Origin: Clostridium sp. 26_22
Lineage (GTDB): Bacteria; Bacillota; Clostridia; TANB77; CAG-508
Assembly (NCBI GenBank): GCA_001916005.1
Contig: MNRP01000017.1
Span: 1 to 6,817, forward strand
Length of the DNA stretch: 6,817 bases
Direction: 5' to 3'
Below the pieces are notes generated by a model that saw nothing but the letters and a program-made list of their open reading frames with translations, searched no databases and had not been told where the DNA came from. Positions 1 to 5,254 of this stretch are shown in pieces. The position numbers and the translations under genes are program-made. Each line of letters begins with the position of its first letter. Position 1 is the first letter of the stretch.

Positions 1-684
1 TGTATAATCTTGTAATAAAAATTCTTTTGTTATTAAAATTTTAGGTTTAAATATTCCTATTATAGATGGTGTTTGTTTAAAATCTTGCAATATAACTTCG
101 ACTTTGGACTTTACTCCTATCACATTCTTACATTCTTCAATTAAACTGTCTAATATTTTGTCATTAAATACTTTACCTTTTATATTCCTCTTTATATTAT
201 TTTTTCCTGATATTAGTAATAGAAAATTTAAAGCAATTCCTGTAAACCATAAAGTAGGAATTATTATATTTAATATTAAATATTTAAGTTTAATATTATC
301 TGTTTCATAATTTTTTCTTGCTGTTAAAACTTCTTCTGTTGTTTTCTCTTGTTCTTCATATTCTTTTTTTAATTCTGCATCAAAACTATCTTCTTTACTT
401 TTATTTAATTTAGTATTGTTTGATATATTTTGTATTGGTTCTACTAAACCAGATATACTTATTATTTTTGTATTTGTATAATTATTTTTAAATTTAAATT
501 TAACTGGCACTATTAAAGAAAACATTAACAATAGCCATATAAAACATTTCCATTTAGGAGAAATTCTTTTATCTAAAATTTTTCTTATAATTAAAATGAA
601 TAATCCTACAAATATTCCTATAATGCTCATATATAATATTTTATAAAACATAGGACTTATAAAATTCAAAACAAAATATAACAT
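1..684 (-). CDS. BlaR1-like M56 family membrane metalloprotease/sensor, partial (C-terminus beyond left edge)
   Basis: Reading from ATG at 684 to the left edge gives 228 open codons. Seen: three hydrophobic segments at about residues 17-34, 46-62 and 135-159, a long charged loop (about 63-134) between the second and third, and the motif TPSIIGIFKPKILIT at 205-219. That motif is characteristic of the M56/BlaR1 protease domain just before the zinc site. The HExxH site, fourth membrane segment and any extracellular sensor domain lie outside the window. In the family, an extracellular signal activates the cytoplasmic protease, which leads to cleavage of BlaI. The start has a good AAAGGAAG Shine-Dalgarno 7 nt upstream and follows the blaI stop by 17 bp, so the two genes form one operon. 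No beta-lactamase gene is in view and the inducing ligand is unknown. The name BlaR1 refers to the family, not to proven beta-lactam sensing. Confidence 0.88.
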   Translation of the reverse strand, partial: MLYFVLNFISPMFYKILYMSIIGIFVGLFILIIRKILDKRISPKWKCFIWLLLMFSLIVPVKFKFKNNYTNTKIISISGLVEPIQNISNNTKLNKSKEDSFDAELKKEYEEQEKTTEEVLTARKNYETDNIKLKYLILNIIIPTLWFTGIALNFLLLISGKNNIKRNIKGKVFNDKILDSLIEECKNVIGVKSKVEVILQDFKQTPSIIGIFKPKILITKEFLLQDYT

Positions 685-701
685 ACTATTTCTTCCTTTC
701 C

Positions 702-1079
702 CTAATCTTCGTCTTGTTCCAAAACATCTATAAGTCTTTTTAACTCATCTTTTGATACCTTTTTATTTTCAACAAAATTCAATAATAATCTTTCTGTACT
801 TCCATTAAAAAATTTCTTTAAAAAACTATTACTTTCTTTTGATAAAAAATTCTTTTCATTTATTTTAGGAATATAAACTACTTCTTTTGTATTAATCTTT
901 CTTGATTCTATCGCACCTTTTTGAACCAATCTATGTATTAGAGTTTTTATTGTGTTTTTATTCTTTTCTTCATTATTACTTAATTCTTCAATTATTGTCA
1001 TTAAATTGCATTGTTTCTTTTTCCATAGTACTTGCATAATTTCTAATTCTGCATCTGTTATATCATATTTTTCTTGCAT
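702..1079 (-). CDS. blaI: BlaI/MecI family winged-helix repressor
   Basis: This 125-residue protein has the size and layout of BlaI/MecI. An N-terminal winged helix (about residues 7-70) starts with ITDAELEIMQVLW and has recognition-helix sequence NTIKTLIHRLVQKGAIESR. A C-terminal helical dimerisation part follows. Residues 101-102 are Asn-Phe in LLLNFVEN, the position and dipeptide at which staphylococcal BlaI is cut after BlaR1 activation (known family fact). An in-frame GTG at 1088 would add three residues, but it overlaps the Shine-Dalgarno AAAGGAG. The ATG at 1079 sits 8 nt after that site and gives the standard 101-102 numbering, so it is taken as the start. The gene leads an operon with the M56 protease gene and probably represses its own promoter through the dyads at 1091-1137. 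The targets beyond this operon are not visible here. Confidence 0.93.
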   Translation of the reverse strand: MQEKYDITDAELEIMQVLWKKKQCNLMTIIEELSNNEEKNKNTIKTLIHRLVQKGAIESRKINTKEVVYIPKINEKNFLSKESNSFLKKFFNGSTERLLLNFVENKKVSKDELKRLIDVLEQDED

Positions 1080-1090
1080 ATATATCACTC

Positions 1091-1122
1091 CTTTATAAGA
1101 TTACTTTTGTAATCTTATAAAG
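1091..1122. promoter_or_regulatory. Large perfect dyad in the blaI leader, probable BlaI operator
   Basis: Perfect inverted repeat with 14-bp arms: CTTTATAAGATTAC (1091-1104), TTTT spacer, GTAATCTTATAAAG (1109-1122). It lies just downstream of the predicted -10 and ends 12 bp before the blaI ATG, abutting the Shine-Dalgarno. The core TTACTTTTGTAA keeps one exact TGTA half-site of the BlaI/MecI TACA-n2-TGTA operator type. It could equally form an RNA hairpin next to the ribosome binding site. The operator role is inferred from position and symmetry. Confidence 0.72.
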
Positions 1123-1151
1123 AGTTTACATCTGTAATCTTATTTTGTCAA
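1123..1151 (-). promoter_or_regulatory. Predicted sigma-A promoter of the blaI-blaR1 operon
   Basis: On the minus strand a perfect -35 TTGACA (1151-1146) is followed after exactly 17 bp by TAAACT (1128-1123), which matches 4 of 6 bases of the -10 consensus. The expected transcription start falls about 1116, inside the large dyad at 1091-1122. Repressor bound at either dyad would therefore block RNA polymerase. Confidence 0.65.
1126..1137. promoter_or_regulatory. BlaI-type operator TTACA-TC-TGTAA overlapping the blaI promoter
   Basis: This perfect dyad, TTACA (1126-1130) TC TGTAA (1133-1137), contains TACA-n2-TGTA, the core of known BlaI/MecI operators. It sits in the promoter spacer and overlaps the -10. 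The 10-bp string GTAATCTTAT at its right side (1134-1143) recurs at 1109-1118 in the neighbouring dyad, 25 bp apart, as expected for two sites bound by the same protein. Confidence 0.72.
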
Positions 1152-1161
1152 TAAATTTTTA

Positions 1162-1246
1162 ATCGAGTAGAGTAGAAAATTTTATTAAATAAAATTTTCA
1201 TCCCCTCTCACACCACCACATCGTGCCGTTCGGCAATGGGCGGTTC
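1162..1246 (-). ncRNA. Group II intron domains V and VI (3' end of the ribozyme)
   Basis: Just after the maturase stop, the minus strand reads GAACCGCC (1246-1239), then TGCC-GAAC-GGCA (1235-1224) and GGTGGT (1217-1212). This is a domain V hairpin with an ACCGCC/GGTGGT lower stem, a CG bulge and a catalytic CGC triad. From memory it closely resembles domain V of the IIC intron of Oceanobacillus iheyensis, including the following GTGAGAGG linker. Domain VI follows as a hairpin with perfect 10-bp arms GAAAATTTTA/TAAAATTTTC (1199-1175), then TACTCTACTCGAT, whose last bases (near 1162) should be the intron end. One extra T at about 1219 lies in the 3' strand of the lower stem and may bulge. Confidence 0.78.
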
Positions 1247-1262
1247 AATTTATAAGTTTTAT

Positions 1263-2261
1263 TCAAGCTAAGTAATAATCTAAAACAAAGACTAGTCCTC
1301 TGCGTTTTAGATTATTATTTGGTTTTTGTAATCTCTCTTTTGATATAGCCATTTGTAATATTTGTGAGTGTGCTACGAATGTATATCCTCTTCTACAATA
1401 CGCTAATCCTCTCGCTTTATCTAATGAAAATCCACATTTGACTAGGTTCTTTATTTGAGTTTTAGGCTTTTTCCATTGTTTCCAAATAACTGCCCTAATC
1501 CTTGCACGTAAGTGTTCGTCTGTTTCTTTGAGAAATGTCTTCATTTTTGCTATTTTAAAATAATTTACCCAACCTCTAATAGCCCAATTTAATTCTTCAA
1601 ATCTTTTATCTAATGATATACTTTTACTTCGATTTGTTAGTCTTTTAAGTATTCTTTGAAATTTCTTTTTACTGTCTTTATGAGGTGTACATTCCCACTT
1701 CTTCATTTTACAAAATCCAAAACCTAGATATTTTAAATCCCACGGTGTACATACTTTTGTTTTTGTCATATTAACTTTAAGTTTTAACTTATTTTCAATA
1801 AATTTAGTTATTGACGCCATTACTCTATTTGCCGCTTTCTCACTTTTCACTAAAATTATTGTATCATCTGCATACCTTGTGAAACGTAAATTTCTTGCTT
1901 CTAATTCTTTGTCAAGTAAATTTAGCATAATGTTTGATAATAATGGCGATAAAGGTCCTCCTTGTGGCGTTCCTATTGTGGTTTCTTTATAGTTACCTTT
2001 TTCCATTACTCCTGTTTTGAGAAATTTATTGACTAATGAAACTACATTTCCGTCTTTTACAATATCACTTACAAGTCTTAATAATCTGTCGTGTGGCACA
2101 TTATCAAAGAATTTTTCTAGGTCGATGTCTACTATCCATTCATATCCGTCATTCATATATTCTAGTGCTTTGATTATAGCTTGCTGACAACTTCTTTTTG
2201 ATCTAAATCCAATATGTATATAAGGGACTTTCACCCTCAAGTTGTTGCCTATGCTGAGCAC
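1263..2261 (-). pseudogene. ltrA: Group II intron reverse transcriptase/maturase, N-terminally truncated
   Basis: The open frame covers 332 codons, but the first ~15 (2261 to about 2217) are intron 5' RNA sequence read by chance from a GTG. True RT homology starts at GFRSKRSCQQAI (RT2, residues 18-29). Then come DIDLEKFFDNV (RT3, catalytic Asp47), GTPQGGPLSPLLSNI (RT4, 97-111), YADD (130-133) and thumb/domain X with LNWAIRGWVNYFKIAKMK (224-241). The C-terminus with IWKQWKKPKTQIKNLVKCG is typical of class C maturases, and there is no HNH endonuclease domain, as usual for that class. RT0 and RT1 (about 100 residues) are missing. The retained part has no frameshift or stop, so the deletion seems recent. 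In intact introns the protein aids splicing and reverse transcribes the spliced-in RNA. No Shine-Dalgarno precedes this frame, so translation is doubtful. Confidence 0.9.
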
Positions 2262-2263
2262 AC
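2224..2263 (-). other. Group II intron 5' end (start of domain I)
   Basis: The minus strand reads GTGTGCTCAGCATAGG, then GAGGGTGAAAGTCCC ending at 2224. The GUGYG opening and the GGGUGAAAGUCCC stem-loop near nt 28-40 are hallmarks of bacterial group II introns and resemble the start of the Oceanobacillus IIC intron. The next bases run directly into reverse transcriptase coding sequence (GGATTTAGA encodes GFR), so a deletion junction lies at about 2212-2224. Confidence 0.8.
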
Positions 2264-2264
2264 T

Positions 2265-2301
2265 AAAAAAAGATGGAATAGTAAATTACCATTCCATCTT
2301 T
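2265..2301 (-). terminator. Rho-independent terminator of the SH3b protein gene (and intron target site)
   Basis: On the minus strand, perfect 11-bp arms AAAGATGGAAT (2301-2291) and ATTCCATCTTT (2279-2269) enclose an 11-nt loop that can pair a little further. Seven T residues (2271-2265) follow. It lies 32 nt after the stop of the SH3b gene. The group II intron begins two bases after the T run, at 2263. Because the intron entered after the T-tract, the terminator is intact. Confidence 0.88.
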
Positions 2302-2307
2302 AAAATC

Positions 2308-2322
2308 ACTTACACGCTAGAA
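2308..2322 (-). repeat. 3' UTR copy of a 15-nt inverted repeat flanking the SH3b gene
   Basis: The minus strand reads TTCTAGCGTGTAAGT here, between the SH3b gene stop and its terminator. It is the inverse of 3387-3401 with one base difference. In RNA that difference is a G-U pair, so all 15 positions can pair with the 5' UTR copy. Confidence 0.6.
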
Positions 2323-2333
2323 TAAGTTTATTT

Positions 2334-3359
2334 TTAGTTTACTGCCATATAGCCAGATACATAACTATTAGAGCCACTTGGCTTATAAACAATGTTATTC
2401 CATGCAACACCATTGATAGTTACTTGACCTGCATATATAATTGGATAATTAGCAGGTAAAGAATGCATTTTTATGCCTTGTTTTGTCGGAGTTGCATAAA
2501 CCTGAGTAGTATATGCTGTATATACATTTGTAAAACTAATGAACTGACCTCTTACACATCCATATAAGTCAGGCAAACTTGTCCATGTTTCACCACCAGA
2601 CAATGAAATACATCCAGTTGGTATATACCCACGTTTTCTGCCACTATTAGTGTTATATTCAACATAAGCATAGCCACGTGTTGCAGATGCTCCAAGAACA
2701 GCTACAAATTCTCCTGCCCCAACACTTCCAACATTTTGGAAATTTAAATTTGGATTTGCTCCATATGAAAGTGATGAGCTTGTCGTTATTCTACCAACAC
2801 AAGTTGGTGAAACTGGATAGCTGAAATTAGGAGAAAATACATATCCTCTTTTTGCTTTATTATTAGTAGTGTACTCTATAAACATTACATTATTGTAAGC
2901 ATATAATCTTGTTACACCTTCACCTGCATCTATCGAGCCAACTTCAACCGCTGTTGATGGATCATCACAACTCCATACTTTTTGGTATGAATTTGAGTAT
3001 GCATATCCACCATAGTATTCTTCTTCATGTGGTGTTCCATTGCTAATATTCCTAACTGTGCTTGTAGGAATATATCCACTTTTCATATTCTTACTACCTG
3101 CATGATACAAAATATGATACCAGCCCAATCCTTTTTCTTTTCCAAGGATATAAATTTTTTCACCAGAACCGATACTTCCAATAGCTGTATAGTATCCAGA
3201 AGATGGCCCATAATATACCGATTGTGCTGTTGTTGATACCCCTGAAATATATGAATCGTAATTGGTTGCAGCCTTGACTGGAATAGAAGGAATAATACTT
3301 AAACAAGTTACCAAAGTTAATACAATTGATAATAACCGTTTTTTAAATGTTTTTGTCAT
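2334..3359 (-). CDS. Secreted protein with four SH3b-like repeats
   Basis: This 341-residue protein starts with a clear Sec signal peptide: MTKTFKKR, a hydrophobic core at about 9-27, and cleavage predicted after VKA at about residue 30. The rest is made of SH3b-like repeats at about 40-103, 118-180, 188-252 and a more diverged one at 275-340. Each repeat has a GS(I/V)xxGE turn and/or an aromatic-(V/E)-Y strand and ends in a GY(I/V/M) strand. SH3b domains in exported Bacillota proteins usually bind peptidoglycan or wall polymers. No catalytic domain is attached, so a wall-binding or adhesin-like role is only inferred. The ATG has an AAAGGAGA Shine-Dalgarno 8-9 nt upstream. The gene is monocistronic with its own terminator. 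A sampled coding row is about 37% GC against about 23% in the sigma gene, which may reflect transfer or the composition of exported repeats. Confidence 0.85.
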   Translation of the reverse strand: MTKTFKKRLLSIVLTLVTCLSIIPSIPVKAATNYDSYISGVSTTAQSVYYGPSSGYYTAIGSIGSGEKIYILGKEKGLGWYHILYHAGSKNMKSGYIPTSTVRNISNGTPHEEEYYGGYAYSNSYQKVWSCDDPSTAVEVGSIDAGEGVTRLYAYNNVMFIEYTTNNKAKRGYVFSPNFSYPVSPTCVGRITTSSSLSYGANPNLNFQNVGSVGAGEFVAVLGASATRGYAYVEYNTNSGRKRGYIPTGCISLSGGETWTSLPDLYGCVRGQFISFTNVYTAYTTQVYATPTKQGIKMHSLPANYPIIYAGQVTINGVAWNNIVYKPSGSNSYVSGYMAVN

Positions 3360-3386
3360 AATAATAGTCTCCTTTCAACAGAAAGC

Positions 3387-3401
3387 TTCTAGCGTATAAG
3401 T
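3387..3401 (+). repeat. 5' UTR copy of a 15-nt inverted repeat flanking the SH3b gene
   Basis: TTCTAGCGTATAAGT on the plus strand lies 11 nt upstream of the Shine-Dalgarno of the SH3b gene. It pairs over its full length, with one G-U, with the 3' UTR copy at 2308-2322 in the minus-strand transcript. Confidence 0.6.
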
Positions 3402-3411
3402 TAATAACTTT

Positions 3412-3453
3412 ACTAAACAAAACAAAATATAAATGCCTATTTGTTTGTTTAGT
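3412..3453. repeat. Imperfect inverted repeat upstream of the SH3b gene
   Basis: The left arm ACTAAACAAAACAAAATA (3412-3429) and right arm TATTTGTTTGTTTAGT (3438-3453) differ only by two extra A residues in the left arm. The loop is about 8 nt. It lies 53-94 bp upstream of the SH3b start codon, where a promoter would be expected, so it may be an operator or leader hairpin. I could not identify convincing -35/-10 boxes between 3360 and 3538. That region is otherwise A/T tracts, and I see no clear terminator for the anti-sigma gene ending at 3539. Confidence 0.5.
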
Positions 3454-3538
3454 TTAAATATAACAAGTTACGATATAATTTTACGACTTTTTTTTGCTTT
3501 TTTTCAAAAAAGTAAAAAATGGTAAAAAAAGTAAAATA

Positions 3539-4558
3539 TTATTCTTTATATGTTCCAATAATTATAGAATCATTCGTAAAGTTTCCTAATTTCATTATTT
3601 TTAATATTTTATTATCATCAATATTAAAATATTGAAATTTTCCCAAATATAAAATCTCATTAGATTTGTCAAAACTATTTCTAGTTGCATCTTGATATGC
3701 AACAAATTCGTTATTTTTAAATTCAATATCATAAAGAACTACATCCAAATTATTATTTTCTTGATTATTATTAAAAACTGCTATCCTTACCATATCACTA
3801 ACTCCTTTTTGAGTATTAATAACAAAGTTGTCAAGAATAGTCTTACTATGGTCTAATATTTTAGAATTTGTTATAACTACACAATTATCTTTTTCTGCAC
3901 TATCTATTGTATATACATTCGGAAGATTTTCTAATTTTTCATATTTTTTATTTGTAATTTGTTCTTTTCTTTTATATATAGATACAGTATCTCTATATAA
4001 TTCATTTGAAACTTTAGATGATATTATATATATGTCATCTTTTGAGATATTTTCATTTTTTGAATCGACTTCAACATACATTGTATTGCTATCTGAGGTT
4101 ATATTGCTGATTGCTATGTTAGGATACTTCCAAGAAGATGCAATAACTATTAAAAAATTATTTTTAAAATCATCTTCTGACATTTCAATAAGACCATTAA
4201 AATTTGCAGTATATTTTGTATATTCTTCATAATTTAAGATTACTTTATAAAATAATTCTTCATCAGTCATGTCAAACTGCCTCTCAATGCTTTTGAAATA
4301 ATTTTCTTGTGCTTTTTCGTGATAATTAATAGAATTATTTTTTTGTATAAAATATTGAAATGCTGCCACTCCTGTAATTCCAGCCGCAATAATTATTCCA
4401 AATATGAATATTGCAACTCTATTTAACAATATTATTTTTCTATTCTTTTTATATTGTGTTTTTAATATGGTATTAATAAATTCATCAGGTATAAAAATAT
4501 CTTCTTCTAAAATATTACACAAATTTTTATCTAATATTTTTTCAGTCTCTTTTTCCAT
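3539..4558 (-). CDS. Probable transmembrane anti-sigma factor of the ECF sigma factor
   Basis: This 339-residue protein has a cytoplasmic N-terminus (about 1-41) and one membrane segment (about 47-69, core IFGIIIAAGITGVAAF). A large C-terminal domain of about 270 residues is predicted to be extracytoplasmic. It has no zinc-binding HxxxCxxC motif and I do not recognise the outer domain. The anti-sigma role is inferred from topology and from coupling to the sigma gene, whose 3' end it overlaps by 17 bp. In-frame ATGs at 4567 and 4564 directly abut the AAAGGAG Shine-Dalgarno (4574-4568). The ATG at 4558 has 9-nt spacing and is taken as the start. In the family, the outer domain senses envelope stress and regulated proteolysis or a conformational change frees sigma. 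It could instead be an unrelated membrane sensor co-transcribed with sigma. Confidence 0.75.
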   Translation of the reverse strand: MEKETEKILDKNLCNILEEDIFIPDEFINTILKTQYKKNRKIILLNRVAIFIFGIIIAAGITGVAAFQYFIQKNNSINYHEKAQENYFKSIERQFDMTDEELFYKVILNYEEYTKYTANFNGLIEMSEDDFKNNFLIVIASSWKYPNIAISNITSDSNTMYVEVDSKNENISKDDIYIISSKVSNELYRDTVSIYKRKEQITNKKYEKLENLPNVYTIDSAEKDNCVVITNSKILDHSKTILDNFVINTQKGVSDMVRIAVFNNNQENNNLDVVLYDIEFKNNEFVAYQDATRNSFDKSNEILYLGKFQYFNIDDNKILKIMKLGNFTNDSIIIGTYKE

Positions 4559-5114
4559 AAACATCATCTCCTTTGTCCTTTATTTTATAATTGCTTTCTG
4601 TCAGCATATTATATTTATTTCTTAATTTTATTTTTGCTCTATATAAAATAGTTTTTATTGTATTTTCTTTCTTATTTAAGATTTCGCTAATTTCTTTGGT
4701 AGTGAATTTGTTGTTATAATATAGCACCATTATAATTTTTTCATTATCATCATTAAGTGAATTTATTATGCTATAAAAATCTAATTTTGAATCTATTTCT
4801 GAATATGGTTCATGTGTTATTTGATAATTTTCTACATTTTCAAATGAAACCAACTTGTATTTTCTTTTTTTATATACATCATTACATTTATTTATTAAAA
4901 TTTTTATAATCCAACTCTTAAATTTGTTTTTATCTTTTAAGTTTTTAATATTTTGGAATGCTGATATTAGTGTTTCTTGTATAGCTTCATCTATATCATA
5001 TTCCGTATGTAATTTTGTTAATGCTATTTTATATAAATCCTGTTTATAATTTAATATTAGCATTGTAAAAGCATTTGTATCACCATTTATTGCTTTTTCT
5101 ATTAATTCATTCAT
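4542..5114 (-). CDS. ECF-type (sigma-70 family) RNA polymerase sigma factor
   Basis: This 190-residue protein has the two ECF domains. Sigma region 2 spans about 10-85, with the acidic core-binding helix DIDEAIQETLISAFQNIKNL and FKSWIIKILINKC that follows. Sigma region 4 spans about 117-168, with the helix-turn-helix FTTKEISEILNKKENTIKTI and LYRAKIKLRNKY. No region 1.1 or 3 is present, as expected. The start is supported by AAAGGAGGT at 5128-5120, 5 nt upstream. The last 17 bp overlap the start of the presumed anti-sigma gene, so translation is probably coupled and the proteins made in ratio. ECF genes usually drive their own operon, and a TGAAAC motif upstream at 5221-5216 fits that. The tail of about 20 residues after region 4 is charged. 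I cannot assign an ECF subgroup by eye. Confidence 0.93.
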   Translation of the reverse strand: MNELIEKAINGDTNAFTMLILNYKQDLYKIALTKLHTEYDIDEAIQETLISAFQNIKNLKDKNKFKSWIIKILINKCNDVYKKRKYKLVSFENVENYQITHEPYSEIDSKLDFYSIINSLNDDNEKIIMVLYYNNKFTTKEISEILNKKENTIKTILYRAKIKLRNKYNMLTESNYKIKDKGDDVYGKRD

Positions 5115-5132
5115 CTTTTACCTCCTTTTATG

Positions 5133-5155
5133 ATAATTATAAAATTTATAATTAT
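5133..5155. repeat. AT-only palindrome in the sigma gene leader
   Basis: ATAATTATAAA (5133-5143) and TTTATAATTAT (5145-5155) are perfect 11-bp arms around one base, directly upstream of the sigma gene Shine-Dalgarno. It contains only A and T, so chance or a flexible AT tract is a real alternative to an operator. Confidence 0.4.
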
Positions 5156-5165
5156 AAAAATCAAT

Positions 5166-5178
5166 GATTGTAACAATC
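5166..5178. promoter_or_regulatory. Short dyad GATTGT-A-ACAATC, possible operator
   Basis: A perfect 6-bp inverted repeat around one base lies 52-64 bp upstream of the sigma gene start, in the divergent intergenic region. The regulator is unknown; the call rests on symmetry and location only. Confidence 0.35.
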
Positions 5179-5193
5179 TAAATCTGATTAAAA

Positions 5194-5221
5194 GACAATA
5201 TAATATTCAAAATTAGTTTCA
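5194..5221 (-). promoter_or_regulatory. ECF-like promoter motif toward the sigma gene
   Basis: The minus strand has TGAAAC (5221-5216), 18 nt, then TGTC (5197-5194). TGAAAC is the typical -35 of Bacillota ECF promoters and the -10 usually starts CGT. The 18-nt spacing is one or two longer than usual. If real, the sigma operon is autoregulated. Confidence 0.42.
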
Positions 5222-5224
5222 CTA

Positions 5225-5254
5225 TTTCAAAAAAAATTTTTTATTTTTTTGAAA
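5225..5254. repeat. Inverted repeat TTTCAAAAAAA / TTTTTTTGAAA between divergent genes
   Basis: Perfect 11-bp arms at 5225-5235 and 5244-5254 surround an 8-nt A/T loop. The right arm overlaps the plus-strand TGAAAC motif. The minus-strand TGAAAC motif lies 4 bp beyond the left arm. A further TTTGAAA occurs at 5261-5267. The symmetric A/T tracts may bend the DNA or act as UP elements. Confidence 0.45.

Larger units (their letters stand above)
1162..2263 (-). mobile_element. Truncated class C (IIC) group II intron
   Basis: The element starts with GTGTGCTCAGC at 2263 (group II 5' consensus GUGYG) and ends near 1162 after domains V and VI. Between them is a maturase gene lacking its N-terminus. 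At about 1.1 kb it is roughly 0.8 kb shorter than a full IIC intron. The missing part is most of domain I, domains II-III, and the gene start through RT motif 1. The 5' flank is a terminator hairpin with T7-A directly before the GTGTG, which is the IIC target preference. The 3' flank TTAAAAATTTATTGACA leads into the blaI promoter. Without most of domain I, including the EBS1 and EBS3 guide elements, it cannot self-splice. It appears to be a dead remnant; the 3' boundary is good to a few bases only. Confidence 0.85.

Noticed and set aside
104..310. Plus-strand 68-codon ORF
   Set aside because: It is antisense to the BlaR1-like gene, which has clear M56 motifs and a good Shine-Dalgarno; the peptide shows no domain.
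1175..1199. Hairpin GAAAATTTTA/TAAAATTTTC as an independent terminator
   Set aside because: Its position directly after domain V and before the expected intron 3' end identifies it as domain VI; no T-tract follows.
3027..3236. Plus-strand 69-codon ORF
   Set aside because: Shadow of the SH3b gene on the other strand, without a Shine-Dalgarno.
3480..3538. Possible terminator for the anti-sigma gene in the A/T-tract region
   Set aside because: The only hairpin (CTTTTTT/AAAAAAG) is weak and is followed by A rather than T residues on the minus strand.
3828..4232. Plus-strand 134-codon ORF
   Set aside because: Lies antisense inside the anti-sigma gene. Its hydrophobic composition comes from reversed A-rich codons, and the overlapping minus-strand gene is well supported by topology and operon context.
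4404..4625. Plus-strand 73-codon hydrophobic ORF
   Set aside because: Antisense to the sigma/anti-sigma junction; no Shine-Dalgarno, and the hydrophobicity reflects T-rich sequence.
4855..5049. Plus-strand 64-codon ORF
   Set aside because: Antisense to sigma region 2 coding sequence.
5199..5204. TATAAT on the plus strand as a -10 for the Spo0A-like gene
   Set aside because: No -35-like hexamer lies 16-18 bp upstream; in this AT-rich DNA a lone TATAAT is expected by chance.
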